From contig NZ_JBHTCX010000011.1 in NCBI RefSeq assembly GCF_042666875.1, positions 386,167 to 450,166 on the forward strand: a stretch of DNA of 64,000 nucleotides, given 5' to 3'. Source of the DNA: Brachybacterium sp042666875. GTDB lineage: Bacteria; Actinomycetota; Actinomycetes; Actinomycetales; Dermabacteraceae. Below are positions 1-8,256 of the stretch, in pieces. The translations under genes and the position numbers were made by a program. The notes under the pieces were generated by a model. That model made no database searches, had not been told where the DNA came from, and was given only the letters and a program-made list of their open reading frames with translations. Positions within the stretch are counted from its first letter, which is position 1; every line of letters starts with the position of its first letter.

Positions 1-77
1 GACACGCGCCGGGTCCCGAGTAGTGGGGAGCCCGCGATAGCGCCGGATCCTTCGATGCCGGAGCACTCGAGCTCGCC

Positions 78-1040
78 TCAACCGGTCCAGCCCTGTCGGC
101 GCATGTTCTCGGAGATGCGATCGACCGCGCGGTGGCACTCTGAACGCAGGTCTCGGGCTGTCGTCTGGATCTCTACCCAGCCATGGTCGCGGCGCCGCTC
201 GCTGCGTTCGATGTCCCGTTCCTGCTGCTGAGGAGTCCGATGACTGGGCCCTTCGTGCTCGAGGCACACCTGCCACTGCGCCCAGGAGAGGTCCGGGGTG
301 CCCAGGCTGACCGGCCCGGCGAAGATCTCAACGTTGATCTGTGGCTCCGGAATGCCCTCGCGTATGACGGCAAGGCGGAGCTTCGTCTCGGCGGGCGAGT
401 CGCTGCCCACCCGCACATGGTCGAGAGCCGTCCGCAGTCGGGCAGCGCCACGTCCGCGGTACCTCTCGGCGAGCATGACCAACTCGTCGAGAGCTATATA
501 GGGCTCGGACCGTTGTTCGAACTTCGGCCGCGGGATCCTCACCAGATGATCGCCGACACTCACCAGCGCGGCATGCGAGAAGACCGTGGAAAGATCGAGC
601 AGCGTACGAGTCCGACTGGTGAGCGGGACGTCCCGAAGCGATGACACATCCTCCGGACCGAGCGACAGTTCCCTCCAGCGGATACGTCCTGAGGTGCTGC
701 GATGGGATCCCTCCCGACTCAGGTGGACAGAGCACCGACGGTCTGTCAGGTCCCATGTCGGGGACCTCTCCGGCATGGGAAAACCCCAGAGACGGGCGGC
801 TGTGAGCGTGCAGCCGACGACTCCCGGGGCGCCCCGAGCGCATGCCGCGACGACGTCGAGCTCCGTCACGTTTCCAGTGCGCGTCGCATAGAGCCCCTGT
901 GCGATGCGGATGAGATCATCTGCCGCCAGCCGACGGCTCGATACGCCCGCGGCCCTGGCTTCCGCCGTGGTGAAGACGCCGGGCGCTAATGACGGGGGCA
1001 GCGGCGAGCGTCGGCGAGACATAGGCTGAGAGTGGGCCAC
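78..1040 (-). CDS. AbiEi-type antitoxin-like / DUF559-like protein
   Basis: 320 aa. Residues about 20-55 (FTTAEARAAGVSSRRLAADD then LIRIAQGLYA) look like the winged-helix start of AbiEi antitoxin-family proteins. The C-terminal third (about 215-315) resembles the DUF559/Vsr-like nuclease fold common in actinobacterial AbiEi-like proteins: SPAETKLR, an LEHEG strand, then a D-R-x-R-R helix before GW. No AbiEii nucleotidyltransferase toxin lies next to it in the window, so it may be an orphan or a stand-alone transcription factor/nuclease; the 77 bases to its left are too few to judge. The ATG start at 1040 gives a complete domain. Seen: motifs. Inferred: toxin-antitoxin ancestry. Biochemical role unknown. 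Confidence 0.7.
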   Translation of the reverse strand: MAHSQPMSRRRSPLPPSLAPGVFTTAEARAAGVSSRRLAADDLIRIAQGLYATRTGNVTELDVVAACARGAPGVVGCTLTAARLWGFPMPERSPTWDLTDRRCSVHLSREGSHRSTSGRIRWRELSLGPEDVSSLRDVPLTSRTRTLLDLSTVFSHAALVSVGDHLVRIPRPKFEQRSEPYIALDELVMLAERYRGRGAARLRTALDHVRVGSDSPAETKLRLAVIREGIPEPQINVEIFAGPVSLGTPDLSWAQWQVCLEHEGPSHRTPQQQERDIERSERRRDHGWVEIQTTARDLRSECHRAVDRISENMRRQGWTG

Positions 1041-1210
1041 TCAGAAAGGGAGCCGCCCCGGCCATCCACAACTCCCTGGTCGGACGGTCGGGCGGTCGTT
1101 CCTCCACAGCGGCTCGGCGGGTGAGCCAGTGCGTCCGCATGGGGATGGACCGTGATGAGACGCGGTACCGGTCAGGTGGCCTCGTGAGCTTCCCCGCCTG
1201 ATGTGATCGA

Positions 1211-1268
1211 TCGAGTCGCGAGTTCAGTGCGTTCAGCAAGGTCTAAGTGCAGCGAAGTCGCGACTCGA
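1211..1268. repeat. 11-bp perfect inverted repeat, 36-bp spacer
   Basis: TCGAGTCGCGA at 1211-1221 is the exact reverse complement of TCGCGACTCGA at 1258-1268. It lies about 170 bp upstream of the AbiEi-like gene start in a 740-base gap before lysC. The spacer is too long for a simple terminator and no T-run follows. It could be a paired protein-binding site. Function unknown. Confidence 0.5.
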
Positions 1269-1500
1269 CCGAGGTGGGCCCGGCTGGATCGGGAGGGGCC
1301 CTGGCAGATGGGTCAGGGGCCCGGCTGGTGGAGCGGCAGGGGTCTGGATGATTTGTCGGGAGGGGGGGTGGGCTCCCCAGACCATGTCAATGTTGGGTGG
1401 AACACGTCGCGACCCTGCCGTCTACCTGGGCTTTCTTCTCAGATGCCTTGGTCATGGGCGACCTGACGCCGCGCCTCGTAGACTGACGGGCGGGCTTGTG

Positions 1501-1540
1501 CGCCTGGCACCGGAACCTCGGTGCCACGGTGTGCCAGGCG
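1501..1540 (+). promoter_or_regulatory. Overlapping alternative hairpins upstream of lysC
   Basis: CGCCTGGCAC (1501-1510) is perfectly complementary to GTGCCAGGCG (1531-1540). A second stem uses part of the same left arm: TGGCACCG (1505-1512) pairs with CGGTGCCA (1519-1526) around a 6-nt loop. The two stems cannot form together. The element lies 240 bp upstream of lysC. Seen: the complementarity. Inferred: possible attenuation or a DNA-binding palindrome. No T-run or lysine-riboswitch features were recognised. Confidence 0.45.
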
Positions 1541-1590
1541 GATGACCTGCGAGGTTCCCTCGGCGCGGGCAGGGCGGAAGCGCCCCCTGC

Positions 1591-1729
1591 GGCCGAGGCA
1601 CCACCACGGCATCGCCCCGGCATCCGCCGAGGCATTGCCCCGGCATCCGCCGAGGCATCGCCCCGGCACTCGCCGAGGCGTCGTCCTCGGCACCTGTCGA
1701 GGCATCGCCACGGCACCCGGCCACGGCCC
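1591..1729 (+). repeat. Degenerate 23-bp tandem repeat, six copies, before lysC
   Basis: Six consecutive units start near 1591, 1614, 1637, 1660, 1683 and 1707; the 1683 unit is 24 bp. The copies at 1614 and 1637 differ only in their last base. Each central unit holds GCCCCGGC, a 4-nt spacer and GCCGAGGC, an 8-bp stem with one mismatch, so the array can form a row of small hairpins. It ends 51 bp before the lysC start codon. No convincing reading frame uses it. A role in the lysC leader is inference. Confidence 0.75.
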
Positions 1730-1780
1730 GAACAGCATGACTGTCCCGCCTGTCCGCAACAGTGAAGGAAACCCCTCCCC

Positions 1781-3148
1781 ATGAGCCTGGTCGTCCAGAA
1801 GTTCGGGGGATCCTCCGTCGCCGACGCCGACTCGATCAAGCGCGTCGCCCAGAGGATCTCCTTGTACTCCAAGGCGGGTCACAAGGTGGTGGTCGTCGTC
1901 TCCGCGATGGGTGACAGCACCGATGAGCTGATCGACCTCGCCCAGCAGGTCACGCCCAACCCGCCGCCGCGTGAGCTGGACATGCTGCTCACCTCGGGGG
2001 AGCGGATCTCGATGGCGATCCTGTCGATGGCGCTGAACGCCGTCGACGTCGATGCCCGCGCCTACACCGGTTCGCAGGCGGGCCTGATCACCGACGAGAT
2101 CCACGGCAAGGCGCACATCCTCAAGGTGACCCCCGGGCGGATCCAGGAGGCCCTGGACGAGGGGTCGGTCGCGATCGTCGCCGGCTTCCAGGGCGTCTCC
2201 CAGACCACCAAGGACATCACCACCCTGGGCCGCGGCGGCTCGGACACCACGGCCGTCTCCCTGGCCGCGGCGCTGGACGCCGACGTCTGCGAGATCTACT
2301 CCGACGTCGACGGCGTGTTCACCGCGGACCCCCGCATCGTGCCCGCCGCCCGCCGCGTCCCCTACATCTCCTGCGAGGAGATGCTGGACCTGGCCGCCAA
2401 CGGCGCCAAGATCCTCATGGTGCGCAGCGTGGAGTACGCCCGCCGCTACGGAGTACCGCTGCATGTGCGCTCCTCCTACTCCGGCCGCCTGGGCACGATC
2501 GTCTCCGACGACCCCGACCGCGTGATCCCCATCGACCCCGACGTCACCATCCGCAGCGCGGACGTCGTCCGTCGCGACGCCGCTGACCCGACCAAGGAGC
2601 TCCCCATGGACGACATCGCCGATCCCGGCCTCGAGGCCCCCATCATCTCGGGCGTGGCGCACGACCGCAGCGAAGGCAAGATCACCGTCGTCGAGGTGCC
2701 CGACACCCCGGGCAAGGCCGCGCTGCTGTTCGACGTCGTCGCCGGCTCCGGCGCGAACATCGACATGATCGTCCAGAACTCCTCGACCACCGACGACACC
2801 GTCGCGATCTCCCTGACCCTGCCGGAGACCGACGTGCCGGCCGCGCTCGAGGCGATCGAGACGGCGCGTGAGACCATCGGGTACACCGAGGTGCGCTACG
2901 ACGACCAGATCGGCAAGGTCAGCATCGTCGGCGCCGGCATGAAGTCCCACCCCGGCGTCTCGGCGACGCTGTTCCGCTCCCTCGGGGATGCGGGCATCAA
3001 TATCGACATGATCTCCACGTCGGAGATCCGCATCTCCGTGGTCACCGAGCAGTCCCGGCTCGACGACGCGGTGCGGGTCATCCACTCCGCGTTCGGCCTC
3101 GACGCCGATCAGACGGAGGCCGTGGTCTACGGAGGGACCGGACGATGA
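1781..3148 (+). CDS. lysC: Aspartokinase (aspartate kinase)
   Basis: 455 aa cytosolic enzyme that phosphorylates L-aspartate, the first step towards lysine/diaminopimelate, threonine, methionine and isoleucine. The amino-acid-kinase domain spans about 1-245, with K7-F-G-G-S and GRGGSDTTA near 150-158. Two ACT domains (about 265-425) carry allosteric lysine/threonine feedback. The ATG is preceded by AAGGAA. It overlaps asd by 4 bp (ATGA), the classic actinobacterial ask-asd operon. Length is normal for the class with tandem ACT domains. A hairpin and repeat-rich region precedes it, and an internal start for a beta subunit is visible at 2606. Confidence 0.97.
   Translation: MSLVVQKFGGSSVADADSIKRVAQRISLYSKAGHKVVVVVSAMGDSTDELIDLAQQVTPNPPPRELDMLLTSGERISMAILSMALNAVDVDARAYTGSQAGLITDEIHGKAHILKVTPGRIQEALDEGSVAIVAGFQGVSQTTKDITTLGRGGSDTTAVSLAAALDADVCEIYSDVDGVFTADPRIVPAARRVPYISCEEMLDLAANGAKILMVRSVEYARRYGVPLHVRSSYSGRLGTIVSDDPDRVIPIDPDVTIRSADVVRRDAADPTKELPMDDIADPGLEAPIISGVAHDRSEGKITVVEVPDTPGKAALLFDVVAGSGANIDMIVQNSSTTDDTVAISLTLPETDVPAALEAIETARETIGYTEVRYDDQIGKVSIVGAGMKSHPGVSATLFRSLGDAGINIDMISTSEIRISVVTEQSRLDDAVRVIHSAFGLDADQTEAVVYGGTGR
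2606..3148 (+). other. Probable internal start for aspartokinase beta subunit
   Basis: An in-frame ATG at 2606 (codon 276 of lysC) is preceded by AAGGAG with a 7-nt spacing. Translation from here would give a 180-aa protein with just the two ACT domains. In Corynebacterium glutamicum and Bacillus the aspartokinase beta subunit is made this way from an internal start in the same gene. The site here has the right place and ribosome-binding site; actual use is inferred. Confidence 0.65.
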
Positions 3149-4263
3149 GCACTCAGAACACCACCGCCACCACCGCTGCGCCCGACTTCACCACCACCCC
3201 CGGCTACCGGGCCGACGGCCCCGTCATCGGCCTGGTCGGCGCGACCGGCCAGGTGGGCCGCGTGATGCTGTCCCTGCTCGCCGAGCGGGCCGTGCCCCAC
3301 AGCGCGGTGCGCGCCTTCGCCTCGGCCCGCAGCGCCGGCACCACCGTGCAGTACGCCGGCCAGGAGCTGACGGTCGAGGACGCCGAGGCCGCGGACATCA
3401 CCTCCGAGGGCTCCCGCGTGGACATCGCGATCTTCTCGGCCGGTGGATCCACCTCCAAGGCCCTGGCCCCGCGGTTCGCCGAGGCCGGCGCCACCGTCGT
3501 GGACAACTCCTCGGCGTGGCGCCGTGACGACGAGGTGCCCCTCGTCGTCTCCGAGGTGAACCCGCAGGCCATCGCGTCGGCCCCGCGCGGGATCATCGCC
3601 AACCCCAACTGCACCACGATGGCGGCGATGCCCACCCTGAAGGCTCTGCACGATGAGGCGGGCCTGGCGCGGCTGAAGGTCGCCACCTACCAGGCCGTCT
3701 CCGGCTCCGGCGTGGCCGGCGTCGCGGAGCTGGCCGGGCAGGTCCGCGCCGGCGCCGAGGACGTGGAGAAGCTGGCCCTGGACGGGTCTGCCCTCGATCT
3801 GGGTGAGCCGTCGGCCTATGCGAAGCCGATCGCCTTCAACGTGCTCGCACTCGCCGGGAATCTGGTCGAGGACGGCTCCGGCGAGACCGACGAGGAGCAG
3901 AAGCTCCGCAACGAGTCGCGCAAGATCCTGGACCTGCCGGACCTGCCGGTGGCCGGGACCTGCGTGCGCGTGCCGGTGATGACCGGCCACGCCGTCGCGA
4001 TCCACGCCGAGTTCGATCAGGCCATCAGCCCCGAGCGCGCCCGTGAGCTGCTCGAGGCCGCCCCGGGCGTGTCCGTCGTCGAGCTGCCCAATCCGCTCGA
4101 GGCGGCTGGTCAGGACGGCACGTTCGTCGGACGTATCCGGCAGGATCAGTCGGTGCCCGGCGGCAAGGGGCTCATCCTGTTCGCCGTAGCGGATAATCTG
4201 CGCAAAGGCGCCGCACTGAACGCCATCCAGATCGCCGAGCTGATCGCCGAGGAGAAGAACTGA
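3145..4263 (+). CDS. asd: Aspartate-semialdehyde dehydrogenase
   Basis: 372 aa. Reduces aspartyl phosphate to aspartate semialdehyde with NADPH, directly after LysC. The Rossmann motif GATGQVG is at about 32-38, and the catalytic cysteine is Cys156 in NPNCTT. SGSGVAG and GTCVRVPVMTGHA belong to the conserved active-site and dimer region. The first 25 residues are Thr/Ala-rich and extra relative to many homologues. The start ATG overlaps the lysC stop by 4 bp, and the stop overlaps the next gene's ATG (TGATG), so three genes are translationally coupled. Confidence 0.96.
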   Translation: MSTQNTTATTAAPDFTTTPGYRADGPVIGLVGATGQVGRVMLSLLAERAVPHSAVRAFASARSAGTTVQYAGQELTVEDAEAADITSEGSRVDIAIFSAGGSTSKALAPRFAEAGATVVDNSSAWRRDDEVPLVVSEVNPQAIASAPRGIIANPNCTTMAAMPTLKALHDEAGLARLKVATYQAVSGSGVAGVAELAGQVRAGAEDVEKLALDGSALDLGEPSAYAKPIAFNVLALAGNLVEDGSGETDEEQKLRNESRKILDLPDLPVAGTCVRVPVMTGHAVAIHAEFDQAISPERARELLEAAPGVSVVELPNPLEAAGQDGTFVGRIRQDQSVPGGKGLILFAVADNLRKGAALNAIQIAELIAEEKN

Positions 4264-5084
4264 TGAACATGGACGCTGCGAGCGGGCCTCCCGGACCCGG
4301 AACCGGGCCCGCTCCGCTGTCGTCCGAGTTTTCGGATCGTGCTGGGGGCGAACATTTCGGCCAGGCGGCACCGGCCGCCCCAGTCGGCCCGATGATCGTG
4401 GCACTTCGTACACTCGACACCCTGACCACCGGAGAGCAGGCACCCGACGACGGCCCGCGAATCGTCATCGACGCCGCCCCGGAACTGGCCAGCCTGCAGA
4501 CCAGTCCCGGCCAGGCGCGCCGGGAGGCCATCCTCGATGGCGCGTCCGCACTGTTCGCCGAGCGCGGCTATCACGGGGCCAGCCTGCGTGACATCTCGCG
4601 TCGCGTGGGGATCTCTCATCCAGGGATGCTGCACCACTTCTCCTCGAAGGAGACCCTGCTGGGTGCGGTCATCGATCGTCTCGAGGCCCACGCACAGGGC
4701 CTCATGGACTCGACCGAGGCCCTGCAGGGCTCACCGAAGGCCCTGCTCGCGGCGCTGACCGGGCCCTGGAGTCCGTCCCAGCACTCGATGTGCCTGCTGG
4801 CCACGCTGTCTGCGGAGATCGTCAATCCCAGCCATCCGGGCCGCTTCCGCATCGCGCGGCTTCGCCTGGTGCACGAGCACGTGCTGGAATCCGTGCTGAC
4901 CAGCTACGCGGAGAAGGGGCTGCTGCGTGACGGCGCCGAGCCCGCGTTCGTGGCGCGATCAATCTTGTCGGTGCTGCTGAGCCTGGCGATGCGCGAGCAT
5001 TCGGTGCGCGAGCTGCAGCAGCGCAGCGCGATCGATCCCGTCGAAGAGCTCCACGCCTTCGTGAGCCACTATGTCGATGGCTGA
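4263..5084 (+). CDS. TetR-family regulator coupled to asd
   Basis: 273 aa. A poorly conserved N-terminal extension of about 80 residues precedes a TetR helix-turn-helix (about 82-130: AILDGASALFAERGYHGASL, then ISHPGMLHHFSSKETLL). The C-terminal ligand domain has no identifiable effector signature. The ATG overlaps the asd stop by 1 nt, so it is probably co-transcribed with lysC-asd; whether it controls that operon is inference. A close paralogue with the same architecture (long N-terminal tail, GLSHPGMLHHFGSKEALL) lies at 26709-27530. The start could also be an internal ATG, for example near 4392, which would shorten the tail. Confidence 0.85.
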   Translation: MNMDAASGPPGPGTGPAPLSSEFSDRAGGEHFGQAAPAAPVGPMIVALRTLDTLTTGEQAPDDGPRIVIDAAPELASLQTSPGQARREAILDGASALFAERGYHGASLRDISRRVGISHPGMLHHFSSKETLLGAVIDRLEAHAQGLMDSTEALQGSPKALLAALTGPWSPSQHSMCLLATLSAEIVNPSHPGRFRIARLRLVHEHVLESVLTSYAEKGLLRDGAEPAFVARSILSVLLSLAMREHSVRELQQRSAIDPVEELHAFVSHYVDG

Positions 5085-5143
5085 TTGCGAGAGGTGAACG
5101 CGGTGCGTGCACGGGGGTCACGACCGATAGGGGGAGGACGACG

Positions 5144-5734
5144 ATGACCGATCCACTGCCCGGCCATTCCGAGGACATGAATCCTCCTCTGGCCCGGGAG
5201 CGCTTCGCGGCGCGCTCCCGGCTGCAGGCGCTCTCCGGTGCGACCGTGCGCGGGAGGGACGGCGAGTCCGTGGGCCGCGTGCGCGACATCTATCTGCAGG
5301 ATGCGACCGGGGAGCTCGCCGCGATCACGGTGGCGCGGCGCCAGCTCAGCTCCCGCAGCGTGCTGATCCCCGCCTCCGCCATCGCCGTGCTGCCGGCGGA
5401 GCACCCGGATGAGGCGGAAGCGGCTGACGGGTCCGGGTCCGCCGGGAACCCGGCCGATGGGTCCGACGGGGACTCGGCCGACGGGAACGCGCCCGACGCC
5501 GATGGCGAGCGCTCCGACGACGGGAACGCGCCTGACGCCGATCGCGAGCGCTCCACGCGGCGCCGTCGCGGCCGGACGACGCCGCACCCCGGCCACCCGC
5601 AGGCCCTATGGCTGCTGGTCGACGCCGACGTCGCCCGGGAGGGCATCACCGCCCCGGACACCGCCCACGCCACCCCGGAGATGCTGCGCGAGGCCGCGCG
5701 GGTCCTGGGGATCGAGGAGGCACCGGCCGAATGA
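5144..5734 (+). CDS. PRC-barrel domain protein
   Basis: 196 aa. Residues about 25-90 (LSGATVRGRDGESVGRVRDI, later SSRSVLIPASAIAVLP) form a PRC-barrel, a fold found in RimM and in small actinobacterial proteins. An Asp/Gly/Ser-rich acidic linker (about 88-140) contains a 36-bp DNA duplication, followed by a basic patch RRRRGRT and a second short domain starting near ALWLLVDADVA. No catalytic residues are evident. Its stop overlaps the next gene's ATG (ATGA), so the two are an operon. Role unknown. Confidence 0.8.
   Translation: MTDPLPGHSEDMNPPLARERFAARSRLQALSGATVRGRDGESVGRVRDIYLQDATGELAAITVARRQLSSRSVLIPASAIAVLPAEHPDEAEAADGSGSAGNPADGSDGDSADGNAPDADGERSDDGNAPDADRERSTRRRRGRTTPHPGHPQALWLLVDADVAREGITAPDTAHATPEMLREAARVLGIEEAPAE
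5480..5554 (+). repeat. 36-bp direct duplication in the PRC-protein linker
   Basis: Units at 5480-5515 and 5519-5554 differ at two bases and are separated by one GAC codon. They encode DGNAPDADGERS and DGNAPDADRERS. The 39-bp period keeps the frame, so copy number could vary without breaking the gene. Confidence 0.85.
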
Positions 5735-7032
5735 GGATCCTGGTGCTGACGCACTACTACGCCCCGGAGTTCGGGGCCCCGCAACGCCGCTGGTCGGCGC
5801 TGGTGGAGCGCTTCATGACGGCGGGGCACGACGTCACCGTCGCCGCCCCCGTGCCGCACTATCCGGGCGGGCGCCCCACCCGTGAGCAGCGCCGCGCCCA
5901 CCGCGTCGGCGCCATCGAGAAGGGCATGCACCGCGAGACCGTGCTGCGCACCGCCTACCTCCCGCACCGGGCGGACATCGCCTCGCGGACCGTCGACCAC
6001 GTCGTCGCAGCCGGGGACGCGCTGCGCCGGGTGCGCCGTCGCTTCGCCCGGGCTGCTTCTCGCCCCGACGTGGTGATCGCGACCGCCCCCGCCATCCCGA
6101 CGCTGCTGGTGGGGCACCTGCTCGCGGCCCGCTGGCGGGTCCCGCTGGTGGTGGAGATGCGTGATGCCTGGCCGGACCTGGTCACCCACGTCGGCCCCGC
6201 CGGTGCGCTGCCCGCCGAAGCCGCCCACGCCCCGCACCCCGGCCTCGCCCGCCGTATCGTGCGCTGGATCGTCGCCCGGGCCAAGGGACTGGTCCACCAG
6301 CAGGTCACCCGCTGGCAGAGCACCGCACGCGCCGTCGTCACCACCACCTCCCGCTTCGCCGACGTGCTGCACGAGCGGGGCGTGACCAAGGTCGAGGTGG
6401 TCCGCAACGGCACCGACCTCTCCCAGGTCCCCACCCAGCGTGACCACGCAGCCGGCGACCACTCCGAGCTGCGGTGCCTCTACCTGGGCAACATGGGCCG
6501 GTCCCAAGGGCTGGAGACGGTGGTCAGGGCCGCCGCCCGGCTGCATCACGACGGGGTCGAGATTCAGGTGCGGCTGATCGGGCACGGGATCGAGGCACCG
6601 GCTCTGGCCGCCCTCGCCCATGAGCTCGATGCCCCGGTCACGGTGCTGCCGCGCATCCCGCACCGCGAGGTGGGGGAGCAGTACGCCTGGGCGGACACGG
6701 TCGTGGTCTCCCTGCGCGATTGGGCCCCGTTCGCCTGGACGGTGCCCTCCAAGCTCTACGAGATGCTCGCCACCGGCCGGCACATCACCGCTCTGCTGGC
6801 CGGGGAAGCGGCCGACGTGATCCGCCGGGCCCGCGCCGGCGACGTGCTGCCTCCGCAGGACGAGGACGCCCTGGTGGACCTGTGGCGGGGTCTGGCCGAG
6901 GACCGCTCCCGCGCCCGGGTGCGCCCCAGCGGCCGCGAATGGGTCGCCGAGCACGCCGACGACGACGTGCTGGCGCGGCAGTATCTGGTGATCCTGGAGT
7001 CGGTGACCGGGGCGGTGCCGGTGACGCGCTGA
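5731..7032 (+). CDS. GT4-type glycosyltransferase (WbuB-like)
   Basis: 433 aa GT-B enzyme. It starts MRILVLTHYYAPEFGAPQRR, the N-terminal signature of WbuB-like GT4 transferases. The acceptor half contains VVEMRDAWPDL; the nucleotide-sugar half contains YLGNMGRSQGLETVV and the PSKLYEMLATGRHITALL region. Donor and acceptor are not predictable. The ATG at 5731 overlaps the PRC-barrel stop; an upstream in-frame ATG at 5608 lies wholly inside that gene and is unlikely. It is far from the polysaccharide cluster at the right end, so it may serve another glycan. Confidence 0.88.
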   Translation: MRILVLTHYYAPEFGAPQRRWSALVERFMTAGHDVTVAAPVPHYPGGRPTREQRRAHRVGAIEKGMHRETVLRTAYLPHRADIASRTVDHVVAAGDALRRVRRRFARAASRPDVVIATAPAIPTLLVGHLLAARWRVPLVVEMRDAWPDLVTHVGPAGALPAEAAHAPHPGLARRIVRWIVARAKGLVHQQVTRWQSTARAVVTTTSRFADVLHERGVTKVEVVRNGTDLSQVPTQRDHAAGDHSELRCLYLGNMGRSQGLETVVRAAARLHHDGVEIQVRLIGHGIEAPALAALAHELDAPVTVLPRIPHREVGEQYAWADTVVVSLRDWAPFAWTVPSKLYEMLATGRHITALLAGEAADVIRRARAGDVLPPQDEDALVDLWRGLAEDRSRARVRPSGREWVAEHADDDVLARQYLVILESVTGAVPVTR

Positions 7033-7037
7033 CAAGT

Positions 7038-7084
7038 GCAGTTGTGGCGCTGGGGGGATCGCACTGTCGTGGCGCTGAGGGGTC
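7038..7084. repeat. Imperfect 23/24-bp tandem duplication
   Basis: Two adjacent units (7038-7060 and 7061-7084) share the core GTGGCGCTG followed by a G-run and TC. They occupy the short gap between convergent genes for the glycosyltransferase and the AraC regulator. No stem-loop with a T-run is seen. Confidence 0.5.
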
Positions 7085-7116
7085 GTCTACTCGTCGCGCA
7101 GTGACACCGCGGAGCC

Positions 7117-8112
7117 TCAGGCCCGCTGGTCGCGGCGCCAGCGCTGCGGGGTGACGCCGTACAGGACGCGAAAGCGCCTGACCAGGTACGACGCGTCCCT
7201 CAGTCCCGTCTGCGCGGCGATCGCCCCGAGCGGCAGATCGGTCTCCCGGAGCAGGCGTCGTATCTCGGTCATACGCCGTTCGGTGATCCAGTCGAGCAGG
7301 GGCCGGCCGGTGCGTTCACGCACCACGGTGGTGAGATGGCCCGGCGTGTAGCCGATGGACTCGGCAACATCGGTGACGGTCACCGGTCTGCGGAAGTGCG
7401 CCTCGATCTCCTCGAAGACTCGCTCCACCAGCGGATCAGGTGTCAAGGCCTCTCCCGGGAAAAGGCGCGCAGCCGCGACCAGAATGCGGGTAAGGAGTGC
7501 GCTCACCGCCTCTCGGGTCCCCAGACGCTCCGGTGCCGTGATCTCCTCGGCGAGGTCACCGATCCACGTCGACCAGCGGGCGCGGTCACGGTCGGGAACG
7601 AAGGCGGTTCCGGAGCCGGGGGAGAACATCGCGAACAGCGGGTGGTGCGCCCAGGCCAGTGGTGAGAGCGGTGACAGCGCCGGGACGGCATCGGCGGTGA
7701 ACGCGATGGCGCTTCCGCGGCATCGTGATGCTTCTGCGAGGTCGGAGGCGTCCACCACCGTGCCCGGCGGCACCGCGTGGAGCTGCCCGGAGCGGACGGC
7801 GGGCGGACCGCCTTGAGTCTGGAGCGGTCCCGCGGGTTCCTCGAGATAGAGCAGCACGAAGAAGTCGTGGGCGTGGCGATGGTCCGGGTCCGGGTCCGGG
7901 GCCGGGGACGGGTCCGAAGCCGGCACCGGGGTCGCGGCCGGCGTCGCGCCGCCGGTGTCCGGGTCGAAGCCGCTCACGCTCACCGTCGGTGCGCCGGCGC
8001 GGTGGTCGAAGCGATAGACCGGTGTGCCATCGGGACGCACCGTCTGCAATCTCCGTCGCCGCGCAGGGGATGTGCTGGCCGAAGAAGATGTGCTGGCCGA
8101 AGAATGTGCCAT
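7117..8112 (-). CDS. AraC-family transcriptional regulator
   Basis: 331 aa. The C-terminal 100 residues hold two AraC helix-turn-helices (VTDVAESIGYTPGHLTTVVR and LGAIAAQTGLRDASYLVRRF, ending GVTPQRWRR). The N-terminal half looks like a cupin sensor (HAHDFFVLLYLEEPAG, HAVPPGTVVDASD) interrupted by an Asp/Pro-rich run. The first residues are a duplicated 6-aa unit (SASTSS/SASTSP) from an exact 18-bp repeat at 8069-8104. It is divergent from the methyltransferase at 8257, so local or self-regulation is plausible. Effector unknown. Confidence 0.9.
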   Translation of the reverse strand: MAHSSASTSSSASTSPARRRRLQTVRPDGTPVYRFDHRAGAPTVSVSGFDPDTGGATPAATPVPASDPSPAPDPDPDHRHAHDFFVLLYLEEPAGPLQTQGGPPAVRSGQLHAVPPGTVVDASDLAEASRCRGSAIAFTADAVPALSPLSPLAWAHHPLFAMFSPGSGTAFVPDRDRARWSTWIGDLAEEITAPERLGTREAVSALLTRILVAAARLFPGEALTPDPLVERVFEEIEAHFRRPVTVTDVAESIGYTPGHLTTVVRERTGRPLLDWITERRMTEIRRLLRETDLPLGAIAAQTGLRDASYLVRRFRVLYGVTPQRWRRDQRA

Positions 8113-8256
8113 CTTGCCTCGCCTCTGTGCTGTCCGGCGACCGATTTACATCAAAGACTGGGCCCACCATACGGCGACCCGGGTATCGACGGCGCCCGCA
8201 TGGCACGCCGCCATGGGACTCGCGCAGCGGTACCAGTACAAGACGAAGGAGACCAG

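Noticed and set aside
78..1040. Complete type IV toxin-antitoxin pair
   Set aside because: No AbiEii-like nucleotidyltransferase gene lies within the window beside it.
1591..1729. CRISPR-like array
   Set aside because: Units are contiguous and degenerate with no unique spacers and no cas genes.
1501..1780. Lysine riboswitch (L box) upstream of lysC
   Set aside because: I could not find the five-helix core or conserved loop sequences; only GC-rich hairpins and repeats are seen.
1439..3085. 548-codon leftward open frame opposite lysC
   Set aside because: Its translation is low-complexity (Asp/Gly/Val/His-rich), an antisense shadow of GC-rich lysC codons; no ribosome-binding site or domain.
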